From the NCBI GenBank assembly GCA_008501785.1, contig QQUD01000323.1, positions 1 to 8,837 on the forward strand: a DNA stretch of 8,837 bases. Direction: 5' to 3'. Below are positions 1-6,104 of this stretch, in pieces; position 1 is the stretch's first letter; every line of letters starts with the position of its first letter. The stretch is from Chloroflexota bacterium. Lineage in GTDB: Bacteria; Chloroflexota; Anaerolineae; Promineifilales; Promineifilaceae. The notes beneath the pieces are model-generated. The model was not told the DNA's origin. It made no database searches and worked only from the letters and a program-made list of their open reading frames with translations. The translations under genes and the position numbers were made by a program.

Positions 1-487
1 CTTATATTACTTTGCCAGTGAGGGTTGGGGAAGACCAAATTTGGATAATCAGGTTTTTATGATTGGATTAGCAACTTCTGATGATGGTTTAAACTGGCAA
101 CAGTACAATGATCCAACGACACAAGAAAAACGCACCGAAAGCGACCCTATTTTTGAACCGGAATTGAGTACAGGTTGGGAACATTCCTCAACCTGGAAAG
201 GGAATGTTGTCGTTAATGAGATGGGGTTGGGTTTGTTTTACGCCAGTATGCTCCAAAGTGGTGAGCGAATTGGTTATGCTTTTAGTGAAAACGGCCGTAA
301 TTGGACACGAAACCCTAATAACCCCATTTTGCGCCCCGCAGATGATCCAAACCCAATGGCAAGGGAAACGCTTGAATTGGAACTGTCATCCGTGGTATTG
401 AAAGATGGCGTATATTACGTTTATTATGATTACGGCCGTGCCGGTACACAAATCGGCGTAGCAACGGGAACTATTTTTAATGAATAA
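1..487 (+). CDS. Glycoside hydrolase with five-bladed beta-propeller fold (GH43/GH32-like), C-terminal part
   Basis: The reading frame is open from the left edge (first full codon at base 2, LYYFAS...) to TAA at 485-487, so the start lies outside the window and about 161 residues are visible. Propeller-blade repeats are clear: IGLATSDDGLNW followed by DPIFEP, then IGYAFSENGRNW followed by NPILRP, then a last IGVATG strand. The pattern 'strand, S-x-D/N-G-x-N-W, loop, N/D-P-I-F/L-x-P' is typical of GH43, GH32, GH62 and GH130-like beta-propeller glycosidases, which cleave or phosphorolyse furanosides and beta-mannosides. Late aromatic-rich strands (GVYYVYYDYGR) precede the end. The catalytic acids of these families lie mostly in the missing part, so family and substrate cannot be fixed. 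Its stop region overlaps the convergent corrinoid remnant by 11 bases. Two ACGGCCGT palindromes lie inside it. A catabolic glycosidase role is inferred from the fold and from the nearby mannosidase and repressor. Confidence 0.7.
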   Translation, partial: LYYFASEGWGRPNLDNQVFMIGLATSDDGLNWQQYNDPTTQEKRTESDPIFEPELSTGWEHSSTWKGNVVVNEMGLGLFYASMLQSGERIGYAFSENGRNWTRNPNNPILRPADDPNPMARETLELELSSVVLKDGVYYVYYDYGRAGTQIGVATGTIFNE

Positions 488-689
488 ATATTTGACTAAG
501 TTTTTTCCTCACCTCCCGGACCAGTGAATTTGCATCCGGTGCATAGCCATCTGCACCGCAGCAATCGGTATAAGCTTGGGTAACAGGCGCACCACCCACA
601 AATATAATTACGTCATCGCTAACGGAATGCTCATTGCCGAATAAATGACGATGAGGGCGAAAAGGCTGCCAAATAACCCCAAGGTCTTG
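477..689 (-). pseudogene. C-terminal remnant of a corrinoid (B12-binding) methyltransferase protein
   Basis: Read leftward from the codon after the lacI-type stop, the frame is open for about 70 codons to TAA at 477-479. It contains DDVIIFVGGAPVTQAY, then GADGYAPDA and a lysine-rich last helix (REVRKKL). GGAPVTxxY and GADGYxxDA are the signature end of the cobalamin-binding Rossmann domain in small corrinoid proteins of the MtbC/MtmC/MttC type, which carry the methyl group in methylamine or methoxy-compound demethylation. The usual ~210-residue protein is cut to its last ~45-50 recognisable residues. The helical cap, the DxHxxG cobalt-ligand segment and any plausible start with a ribosome site are missing. 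The codons nearest the repressor stop (IWQPFRPHRHLFG) do not resemble the family. I see a decayed 3' end, not a working gene. Its last codons overlap the end of the convergent glycosidase gene. Confidence 0.72.
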
Positions 690-1721
690 TTAAACGATCC
701 CCACAGAGGATTCAGCATGAGTCAGCCTGGCTGATCCCCGGTTGATTAACTCACCAGGGTGTAATTTGTATTGACTGGTCGCAGTACCGTCTTCCTGATT
801 GTCTATTAAATCAATGATTGCATCCATCATCCGGTTAATTGGCTGGCGAATAGTAGTCAAATTGTAAACTGGCCAGGATGCAATCGGCACATCATCAAAG
901 CCAATTACCGAAAGCTGCTCGGGTATTTTCAGGCCGAACTCATAACGGGCCACATCCATAGCACCTAGCGCCATCACATCGGCTGCGCAAAATATAGCAT
1001 CTGGTGGTGTGTCATGTGCCAGTAAACGACGTGCCGCATCTTGCCCCGATTGATAGGTAAACGCCCCTGATTCACACAAAACGTTTTCAAACCCATGTTC
1101 TTTTAAGCGGCCCAGGAATCCAGCTTCGCGCATCATGTGGGTAGAAGTGGTGGGAGGGCCACCGATAAAACCAAATCGCTGATGACCCGCTTTTAACAGT
1201 GCATCAGCCACCAGCCGCCCACCTTTTGCATTGTCACAGCAAACAGAATTGGCACTGGACCCTTCCACGAAGCGATTGAAAAGGATGACGGGTGTGCCGT
1301 TGCGGGCGCATTCGTCAGCAATTTCGTTGGAGGGGGTTGTTGAAGTGATGATGAGGCCATCAACTTGATAGCCCAACACGCGCGGTAGGAAGTCGTCTAC
1401 CGGTTTGTCTAGTGGCACGCTAAACAGCAGTACCTGCTTCCCCTTCATTTGCAACCGATTGGTGATTTGTTCTAGCACGTTTGGGTAAAACAAGCTGTTG
1501 GCGATATTGGCCATCACCAACCCCACAATATTGGTGCGCCGTGTGCTCAAGCTGCGAGCAATCACGTTGGGTTTGTAGCCAAGCTTTTTGGCAGCCTGCA
1601 ACACACGTTCGCGTGTGTCTGGCGCAACGCTGGTGTTTGGGTCAAATGCACGCGAGACTGTTGGTTGAGACACACCGGCCTGTTTAGCGACATCGATTGA
1701 AGTAGGGGCTTTTTTACTCAT
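690..1721 (-). CDS. LacI-family transcriptional repressor, sugar-responsive
   Basis: About 343 residues, normal length for the family. The N-terminal helix-turn-helix (SIDVAKQAGVS then QPTVSRAF, about residues 8-27) is followed by the hinge (KPNVIARSLSTRRTN), then by a two-lobed periplasmic-binding-protein-like sensor domain. That domain begins IVGLVMANIANSLFYPNVLE and ends with LSVIGFDDVPIAS, LTTIRQP and the family-typical P-G-E-L-I-x-R-G-S-A. Such proteins bind a palindromic operator with a central CpG and release it, or bind more tightly, when a sugar occupies the cleft. I chose the ATG at 1721 because it gives the usual LacI-type N-terminus and is preceded by GTGGGA. An upstream in-frame ATG at 1775 adds 18 untypical residues and lies at the predicted transcription start. 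The gene is divergent from the GH38 mannosidase, and a shared TGAACGTTYG element at both promoters points to autoregulation plus control of the mannosidase. The effector is unknown; a mannoside is inferred. Confidence 0.9.
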   Translation of the reverse strand: MSKKAPTSIDVAKQAGVSQPTVSRAFDPNTSVAPDTRERVLQAAKKLGYKPNVIARSLSTRRTNIVGLVMANIANSLFYPNVLEQITNRLQMKGKQVLLFSVPLDKPVDDFLPRVLGYQVDGLIITSTTPSNEIADECARNGTPVILFNRFVEGSSANSVCCDNAKGGRLVADALLKAGHQRFGFIGGPPTTSTHMMREAGFLGRLKEHGFENVLCESGAFTYQSGQDAARRLLAHDTPPDAIFCAADVMALGAMDVARYEFGLKIPEQLSVIGFDDVPIASWPVYNLTTIRQPINRMMDAIIDLIDNQEDGTATSQYKLHPGELINRGSARLTHAESSVGIV

Positions 1722-1774
1722 AGTTGATTTCCCACTGATTATATCGATTGTACCTAAATGTTTGTTATCTGCCA

Positions 1775-1784
1775 TGAACGTTTG
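1775..1784 (-). promoter_or_regulatory. Candidate LacI-type operator at the repressor's own promoter
   Basis: TGAACGTTTG (plus-strand reading) has the core AACGTT with a central CpG, as expected for LacI-family sites. It directly adjoins the downstream side of the predicted -10 box of the repressor gene and differs by one base from the element at 2238-2247. AACGTT alone occurs six times in the window, but the longer TGAACGTTYG occurs only at these two promoter positions. Binding is inferred. Confidence 0.5.
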
Positions 1785-1812
1785 ATTCTACCGCTTGTTA
1801 CATTTTTGGTAA
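1785..1812 (-). promoter_or_regulatory. Predicted sigma-70-like promoter of the repressor gene
   Basis: On the minus strand, TTACCA (1807-1812, 4 of 6 matches to the -35 consensus) and TAGAAT (1785-1790, 5 of 6 to the -10 consensus) are 16 bases apart. Transcription would start near 1778, giving a leader of about 55 bases before the ATG at 1721. The -35 box lies inside the outer arm of the large inverted repeat. Confidence 0.4.
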
Positions 1813-1904
1813 CTACCAAGCCTCTCGAAGATTGGACCAATTTTTATGCGTAAATGTGTCGCACTACTAGAGAAAATTGGTCCAATCTGGGTTAGTAGTT
1901 ACCA
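1807..1904. repeat. Two-part long inverted repeat upstream of the repressor gene
   Basis: The outer arms TGGTAACTAC (1807-1816) and GTAGTTACCA (1895-1904) are perfect complements. The inner arms GATTGGACCAATTTT (1830-1844) and AAAATTGGTCCAATC (1873-1887) are perfect 15-bp complements around a 28-base loop. The asymmetric gaps between outer and inner arms are 13 and 7 bases. Each inner arm contains its own near-palindrome, ATTGGWCCAAT, and the left outer arm extends to TTGGTAACTACCAA (1806-1819). The DNA can fold into one large cruciform or several small ones. It could be a small non-autonomous mobile repeat (MITE-like) or a regulatory structure; no transposase or clear target-site duplication is seen. 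Confidence 0.75.
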
Positions 1905-1933
1905 TTTTTGTTACATAATTACAAAGCTCTGTG

Positions 1934-2139
1934 ATGGATTCGGATGAAGCAGCTCGCTATGGTGGATTGAATATGGTGGTCGTTTGGACACCGTTCATGA
2001 AACCGAAACCATCAAGTGGGAGCTTTGGAAAGTTGTTTATGGTGTATGCATGATGATGCCGTTTCGCGTGGTGATTGTCCGCCAGCGGTTTTTGAAGTAC
2101 GTTGTTATGAACCATCATTTGATTAGATTTTTGAAATGA
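1934..2139 (+). pseudogene. Decayed coding remnant, possibly the C-terminal domain of a GH13-type enzyme
   Basis: From ATG at 1934 one frame reads MDSDEAARYGG and then goes nowhere recognisable. The frame one base off, open from 1948 to TGA at 2137-2139, reads YGGRLDTVHETETIKWELW and later MMMPFRVVIVRQR. The direct repeat TATGGTGG (1958-1965 and 1972-1979) sits at the junction. Removing one copy plus its 6-base spacer (14 bases) joins the frames into DEAARYGGRLDTVHET and about 64 codons overall. The S-D-x-x-x-R-Y-G-G start, the E-T-x-x-I-x-W middle and the L/M-P-F-x-V-V-I-x-R end resemble the last beta-domain of alpha-amylase-family proteins such as branching enzymes. The resemblance is from memory and weak. 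There is no ribosome site or full domain, so it is not a working gene. Confidence 0.35.
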
Positions 2140-2205
2140 ATCAATCAATATCACCTGCAAGCGCATCAATGATTTGAGAAGTGGCTAGATCAAAAAAAAC
2201 TGAGT

Positions 2206-2234
2206 CTGACAGTTGACCCAATATAATGGATAAT
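2206..2234 (+). promoter_or_regulatory. Predicted sigma-70-like promoter of the GH38 mannosidase gene
   Basis: CTGACA (2206-2211) and GATAAT (2229-2234) each match the consensus at 5 of 6 bases, with the optimal 17-base spacer. Transcription would start near 2241, leaving a leader of about 98 bases before the ATG. A TATAAT at 2222-2227 also exists, but no -35 box lies at a suitable distance from it. Confidence 0.5.
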
Positions 2235-2237
2235 CTT

Positions 2238-2247
2238 TGAACGTTCG
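2238..2247 (+). promoter_or_regulatory. Candidate LacI-type operator over the GH38 transcription start
   Basis: TGAACGTTCG contains the perfect palindrome GAACGTTC (2239-2246) with a central CpG. It begins four bases after the predicted -10 box and covers the expected start site, a classic repressor position. The same element, one base different, sits at the equivalent place in the repressor's own promoter. Confidence 0.55.
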
Positions 2248-2284
2248 TACAATGTCGTAGAACATAAAGTGATGTGTCCCTGGT

Positions 2285-2298
2285 TGGTTTACAAACCA
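2285..2298. promoter_or_regulatory. Palindrome in the GH38 leader, possible second protein-binding site
   Basis: TGGTTT and AAACCA form perfect 6-base arms around AC, 41 bases before the ATG. The outer TG...CA is cre-like but the central CpG is lacking. It could be an auxiliary operator or chance. Confidence 0.25.
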
Positions 2299-2338
2299 TT
2301 CATACAACTAGTCGATAATCCATTTGAGGGCAAAAGTT

Positions 2339-5300
2339 ATGATTCACAATATACGTTGGACATCAAAAAAAATCGCACAACGAATTGAGCTAATTGAACC
2401 ATTCGTGTACCGGCAGCGGCTGTGGTTAGAAGATTTTCGTTACAAAACTTTGTCTGGGCCTGAGGTTGATCCCCCTGTTGCTCTTGATGAGGATGACAGC
2501 GATTGGGAAACAATTACCCCCAACACGTATTGGGGGAGTTGGAAGACAGATTTTGTGATGCGAACCACTTTTTTGGTTCCATCTGACTGGTCAGCAGATA
2601 AGCCCGTGGCGCTATTTTTGCCACTGGGAGATGCCAAAGATTTTAGCCATCCAGAAACGCTGGTATATGTCGACAGCGAGGCGTTTGGAGCCTGTGACCG
2701 GCATCATCAGGAGATTTTGTTGAAAAGGGAGTGGTGTAACGGCCGTTCTCACCAACTCACTCTCCACGGCTGGACAGGCCAGGGTGGCGTGTTCAAAGTT
2801 GAACGTGCTGCCAAACTCTTTATGCGCCCGTGTGCAGTGGTGCAAATCGACCAGCCAACCCGTGATTTTATCGCCACGACTCGGGTGGCGTTGGGCATTG
2901 CCGATCAGCTAGACGACAACGAACCCGCCAAAGACCGCCTCTACAATGCGCTCAACGATGCATTTCAGGTGCTTGATTTGCGCGAGCCAATGCAAGACGA
3001 TTTTTATGCCAGCGTACCAACCGCTCATGCCGCGCTGCAAGCTGGCATTAAAAAAGCGGGGCCGCCGTTGGATGCAGACATAATCGCTAGCGGACACGCG
3101 CATATTGATGTAGCGTGGCTGTGGACATTGGCGCAGACGCGCCGCAAGGCGGGGCGCTCTTTCCACACCGTGCTGCGCCTCATGGAGCAGTTTCCCGATT
3201 ACCACTTCACCCAAAGCCAGCCGCAGCTTTACGACTACATCAGCCAGGATTACCCGGAACTGCTGGAAGCGATTAAGGCGCGTGTGGTTGAAGGGCGTTG
3301 GGAGCCGATTGGCGGTATGTGGGTGGAGGCGGATTGTAATTTGAGTGGTGCCGAGGCGTTAGCGCGTCAATTTTTGTTGGGGCGCACCTATTTTCGTGAA
3401 CAATTTGGGGCGGGTGTGGAATCCCCAGTGCTGTGGCTGCCGGATGTGTTTGGTTATGCGTGGAACCTGCCACAGTTGATCAAAGAAGCTGGGCTAGAAT
3501 ATTTCTTCACGATTAAAATCAGTTGGAGCCAGTACAACCGAATGCCATACGATAGCTTTTGGTGGCAAGGATTGGACGGAACCAAGGTGTTGACGCATTT
3601 CAGTACCACTCAAAATGAAGGCGCGTTTATGAGTAAGGAGGTGCGTCGTCCTTCCACCTACAATTCGGACGCATCGCCGCTGGAAGTGATGTCTACCTGG
3701 ATCAATTTGCAGCAAAAGGAATCGCAGCAAAATTTGCTGATGTCGTTTGGGTATGGGGATGGGGGTGGTGGACCGACTCGCGAGATGTTGGAGAATATTC
3801 GTGAGTTGAATGCTTTTCCGGCAGCACCGAGGATGCGAAACGGCCGTTCTATCGATTTCTTCCGCAATTTAGAAAAAAACTCCGGGGATCAATTGCCTAC
3901 CTGGAATGGTGAACTCTATCTCGAATACCATCGCGGCACTTATACCACGCAAGCTCACAATAAGCGCAGCAACCGCAAAAGCGAATTTCTGCTGCACGAC
4001 GCTGAATTCCTGGCAGCTTGGGCGGCTCTCGTTACAGACTACCAATATCCACATGAAGATTTAACGAGGGCTTGGCAGCTGCTTTGCCTCAACCAATTCC
4101 ACGACATCTTGCCCGGTTCATCCATTGCAGAGGTGTATGAAGACAGCGCTAAAGATTACGAAACGATTCGTGCCATAGGCGAGGAACTGCGTGATACTGC
4201 CTTGACTGCACTTTCGTCGAGGTTGGCTGGGGAAACGGCCGTTATCGCTATAAATCCCACTTCATTTGGTGGCAGGAAAATTGGTTTGCTGTCAGAACAG
4301 CTGCGTGAAGGACAAACCGTTGTCAATGTAGAGGATGATCAAGTTTTGTTCACACAGCCAGTGAAAGATGGGGTGCTTGTTGAATTACCGCTCATCGAAC
4401 CTTATGGTGCTGTGGCATTGAGCATTGTCGATCAAAAATCAGCGAATCCGCAAACGAATCTGAAAGCTTACCAACATCATGGTAATTTTGTTTTGGAAAA
4501 CGAGATTTTGCGCGTTGAGTTTGATCAGATTGGTGAAATGGTTGCCTTATTTGACAAAGAAGTTGAACGCAATGTGTTGCCAGCAGGAGAACGGGCTAAT
4601 GTTTTGCAAGCGTTTGAAGATCGTCCCATGAATTATGATGCGTGGGACATCGACATTTTTTATGATGACAAACAATGGTTTCCCGAACCCGCACACAGCC
4701 TGACCATTATCGAAGAAGGCCCACTGCGAGTTGGTTTGGAAATCCAGCGGCGCTTGGGGAACAGCATACTTGTGCAACATGTCACTTTGTGTCGGGGCGA
4801 GCGGCGGATTGATTTTGACACGTGGGTGGATTGGCGTGAGCGGTTTGTGCTGCTCAAGGTTGCCTTCCCGGTGGATGTGTTAAGTCCGGTGGCGACCTTT
4901 GATGTGCAGTGGGGGAATGTGCAGCGACCTACGCATCGCAATACGTCTTGGGATTGGGCGCGGTTTGAGAGCTGTGCACACAAATGGGTCGATTTGAGTG
5001 AAGGAGATTACGGCGTCAGTTTGCTTAACGATTGCAAATATGGGCATGATATTCAAGATAATGTAATGCGGTTGACGCTGCTCCGCAGTCCATCCCATCC
5101 CGACCCCAATGCGGATCAAGGTGAGCATCGGTTCACGTATAGTTTGCTGCCGCATGTGGGGGATTGGCGGGCAGAAACGGCCGTTTCTGCCTACGCCCTC
5201 AACAACCCCCTTATCCTACGCCGCGTCACTGGTGGCGATGGTACTCTGTCTGCATCACTCTTATCTGTCAATGTAAACAACGTGATCATCGAAACCGTCA

Positions 5301-5512
5301 AACAAGCAGAGGATGGCAATGGGCTAATCGTGCGCCTCTACGAAAATGAGCGCAGCCGTGGGCCAGTGACAGTAACCACTAGTTTTCCAATCCGCGCTGC
5401 CTATCGCTGCAACCTGCTTGAAGAAAATCAGGCGGTGTTGGATGTCTCAGAAAAATCAGTCCGCTTGCCTATCAAACCATACCAAATTGCCACGCTGCGG
5501 CTCGAACTGTAA
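2339..5512 (+). CDS. Cytoplasmic alpha-mannosidase, glycoside hydrolase family 38 (MAN2C1/Ams1 type)
   Basis: This 1057-residue retaining alpha-mannosidase is predicted to release alpha-linked mannose from oligosaccharides or glycoconjugates in the cytoplasm; no signal peptide or membrane segment is visible. The ATG at 2339 is chosen because GAGG lies nine bases upstream; a TTG at 2324 overlaps that site. After an N-terminal beta-domain of about 240 residues comes the (beta/alpha)7 catalytic domain. It contains GHAHIDVAWLW (zinc ligands His255 and Asp257), WVEADCNLSGAEALARQF, WLPDVFGYA (nucleophile and zinc ligand Asp369) and FGYGDGGGGPT (470-480). The helical middle domain starts near WNGELYLEYHRGTYTT (522) and carries LNQFHDILPGSS (zinc ligand His588). 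The C-terminal beta-sandwich fills the rest. All catalytic residues are present and the length is normal for the MAN2C1-like branch. It is monocistronic by layout: its own promoter and operator-like site lie upstream and a terminator hairpin downstream. Four ACGGCCGT palindromes lie inside the gene. Confidence 0.96.
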   Translation: MIHNIRWTSKKIAQRIELIEPFVYRQRLWLEDFRYKTLSGPEVDPPVALDEDDSDWETITPNTYWGSWKTDFVMRTTFLVPSDWSADKPVALFLPLGDAKDFSHPETLVYVDSEAFGACDRHHQEILLKREWCNGRSHQLTLHGWTGQGGVFKVERAAKLFMRPCAVVQIDQPTRDFIATTRVALGIADQLDDNEPAKDRLYNALNDAFQVLDLREPMQDDFYASVPTAHAALQAGIKKAGPPLDADIIASGHAHIDVAWLWTLAQTRRKAGRSFHTVLRLMEQFPDYHFTQSQPQLYDYISQDYPELLEAIKARVVEGRWEPIGGMWVEADCNLSGAEALARQFLLGRTYFREQFGAGVESPVLWLPDVFGYAWNLPQLIKEAGLEYFFTIKISWSQYNRMPYDSFWWQGLDGTKVLTHFSTTQNEGAFMSKEVRRPSTYNSDASPLEVMSTWINLQQKESQQNLLMSFGYGDGGGGPTREMLENIRELNAFPAAPRMRNGRSIDFFRNLEKNSGDQLPTWNGELYLEYHRGTYTTQAHNKRSNRKSEFLLHDAEFLAAWAALVTDYQYPHEDLTRAWQLLCLNQFHDILPGSSIAEVYEDSAKDYETIRAIGEELRDTALTALSSRLAGETAVIAINPTSFGGRKIGLLSEQLREGQTVVNVEDDQVLFTQPVKDGVLVELPLIEPYGAVALSIVDQKSANPQTNLKAYQHHGNFVLENEILRVEFDQIGEMVALFDKEVERNVLPAGERANVLQAFEDRPMNYDAWDIDIFYDDKQWFPEPAHSLTIIEEGPLRVGLEIQRRLGNSILVQHVTLCRGERRIDFDTWVDWRERFVLLKVAFPVDVLSPVATFDVQWGNVQRPTHRNTSWDWARFESCAHKWVDLSEGDYGVSLLNDCKYGHDIQDNVMRLTLLRSPSHPDPNADQGEHRFTYSLLPHVGDWRAETAVSAYALNNPLILRRVTGGDGTLSASLLSVNVNNVIIETVKQAEDGNGLIVRLYENERSRGPVTVTTSFPIRAAYRCNLLEENQAVLDVSEKSVRLPIKPYQIATLRLEL
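5170..5191. repeat. 22-bp perfect palindrome inside the GH38 gene
   Basis: Every base from 5170 pairs with its mirror to 5191, with AGAAACGGCCGTTTCT as the inner 16 bases and GC-rich ends. It codes for an ordinary stretch around Ala-Glu-Thr-Ala-Val-Ser-Ala and is the longest extension of the iterated ACGGCCGT element. Confidence 0.9.
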
Positions 5513-5525
5513 GTGATTAGCATTA

Positions 5526-6007
5526 ATGTTGAGCGTGTCTGAACGCACGATACGCTCATTTTTTACGGTTGCGGTTTGGGCCAGTACGTTGCTGACTGAA
5601 ACATTGTTTCCAGAATCGCTGCGTGGCACCACTACTTACAAAGTAACGTTAGGCATGGTCCAGCAATATATCATCGAACAAGTTGCGGAAATGAAAGCGG
5701 AAGCAACTCAGGACGGTATGGAAATTAGTGATGATTATGCTCAACGAAAGATGGCATTATTGCCGAAGAAACTGAAATTTCAGAGCTGGCGGACTTGTTT
5801 GCAGCGGTTCAATCTGCGACGAGTCGAAGTGCAACGGCCGTTGACATGCCTCCACTTTCTCGCGAAGAATTATCCACGCTCGCTGATGAAACGAAAGCTG
5901 GTTATGCCAAAGCGTTTTCACAATCAACCAACCTGCTGCCACAGCTTGACACACTCTGGGGGTCTTTAGTTCTGAAAAATGGGATTCCTCGGCGGACTTC
6001 GGAATGA
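5526..6007 (+). pseudogene. Frameshifted hypothetical gene, unknown function
   Basis: From about 5526 one frame reads a protein-like sequence: TVAVWASTLLTETLFPESLRG, TYKVTLGMVQQYIIEQVAEM and EISDDYAQRKMA. After about 5750 that frame becomes arginine- and cysteine-rich and unlikely. The frame one base back, open from 5735, continues with IAEETEISELADLFAAVQSA, then MPPLSREELSTLADETKAGY and STNLLPQLDTLW, and ends at TGA 6005-6007. The two halves look like one alpha-helical, glutamate-rich protein of about 155-160 residues broken by a single-base shift between roughly 5735 and 5775. The family is not one I can name. The last ~15 residues are encoded by a REP-like palindrome, so the natural C-terminus may be lost. 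A terminator hairpin covers the apparent start and no ribosome site is visible. An assembly error at the shift is the main alternative. Confidence 0.6.
5530..5564 (+). terminator. Intrinsic terminator-like hairpin after the GH38 gene
   Basis: TGAGCGT (5530-5536) pairs perfectly with ACGCTCA (5552-5558) around a 15-base loop, immediately followed by six T residues (5559-5564). It starts 18 bases after the mannosidase stop codon, the normal place for a rho-independent terminator. It overlaps the first codons of the following frameshifted reading frame. Confidence 0.65.
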
Positions 6008-6026
6008 CGAATGCCGAGGTCATTTC
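5981..6026. repeat. REP-like palindromic element
   Basis: GGGATTCCTCGGC, then a short spacer, then TTCGGAATGACG, then ATGCCGAGGTCATTTC. CCTCGGC (5987-5993) pairs with GCCGAGG (6013-6019), ATTCC (5984-5988) with GGAAT (6001-6005), and AATGAC (6003-6008) with GTCATT (6019-6024). The 'ATTCCTCGG...CGGAATGAC' layout resembles repetitive extragenic palindromes common in many bacterial genomes. It forms the end of the broken upstream gene and could also act as a weak hairpin between the opposed gene sets. Confidence 0.55.
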
Positions 6027-6104
6027 TTCCCTGGATTGTGGTGAGTTTATCCGGTATACGTGCTCGGAATAATCTCAAAGCATCATTATCATGATTGCTA
6101 TGTG

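Larger units (their letters stand above)
291..5841. repeat. Dispersed iterated palindrome ACGGCCGT (seven copies)
   Basis: Exact copies begin at 291, 432, 2739, 3840, 4235, 5177 and 5834. About 0.13 copies of any given 8-mer would be expected in a window this size. Five extend to AACGGCCGTT (2739, 3840, 4235, 5177 and 5834 copies). Six lie in apparently functional coding DNA, read either as Asn/Tyr-Gly-Arg or as Glu-Thr-Ala-Val, and one in the frameshifted gene. None lies right of 5841, although a one-mismatch form (TCGGCCGT) occurs near 6667. Confidence 0.85.

Noticed and set aside
1957..2169. Leftward 70-codon open frame in the intergenic region
   Set aside because: Histidine- and asparagine-rich low-quality translation with no motif, no ribosome site and an opposed better candidate remnant.
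2213..2227. TTGACC followed by TATAAT as a GH38 promoter
   Set aside because: Only three bases separate them, so they cannot serve together; CTGACA and GATAAT with a 17-base spacer are the better pair.
2324..2338. TTG at 2324 as the start of the GH38 gene
   Set aside because: The GAGG ribosome site overlaps this codon region and is well placed for the ATG at 2339 instead.
3273..5155. Several leftward open frames of 60-110 codons within the GH38 gene
   Set aside because: They lie antisense to a fully conserved enzyme and have no recognisable content of their own.
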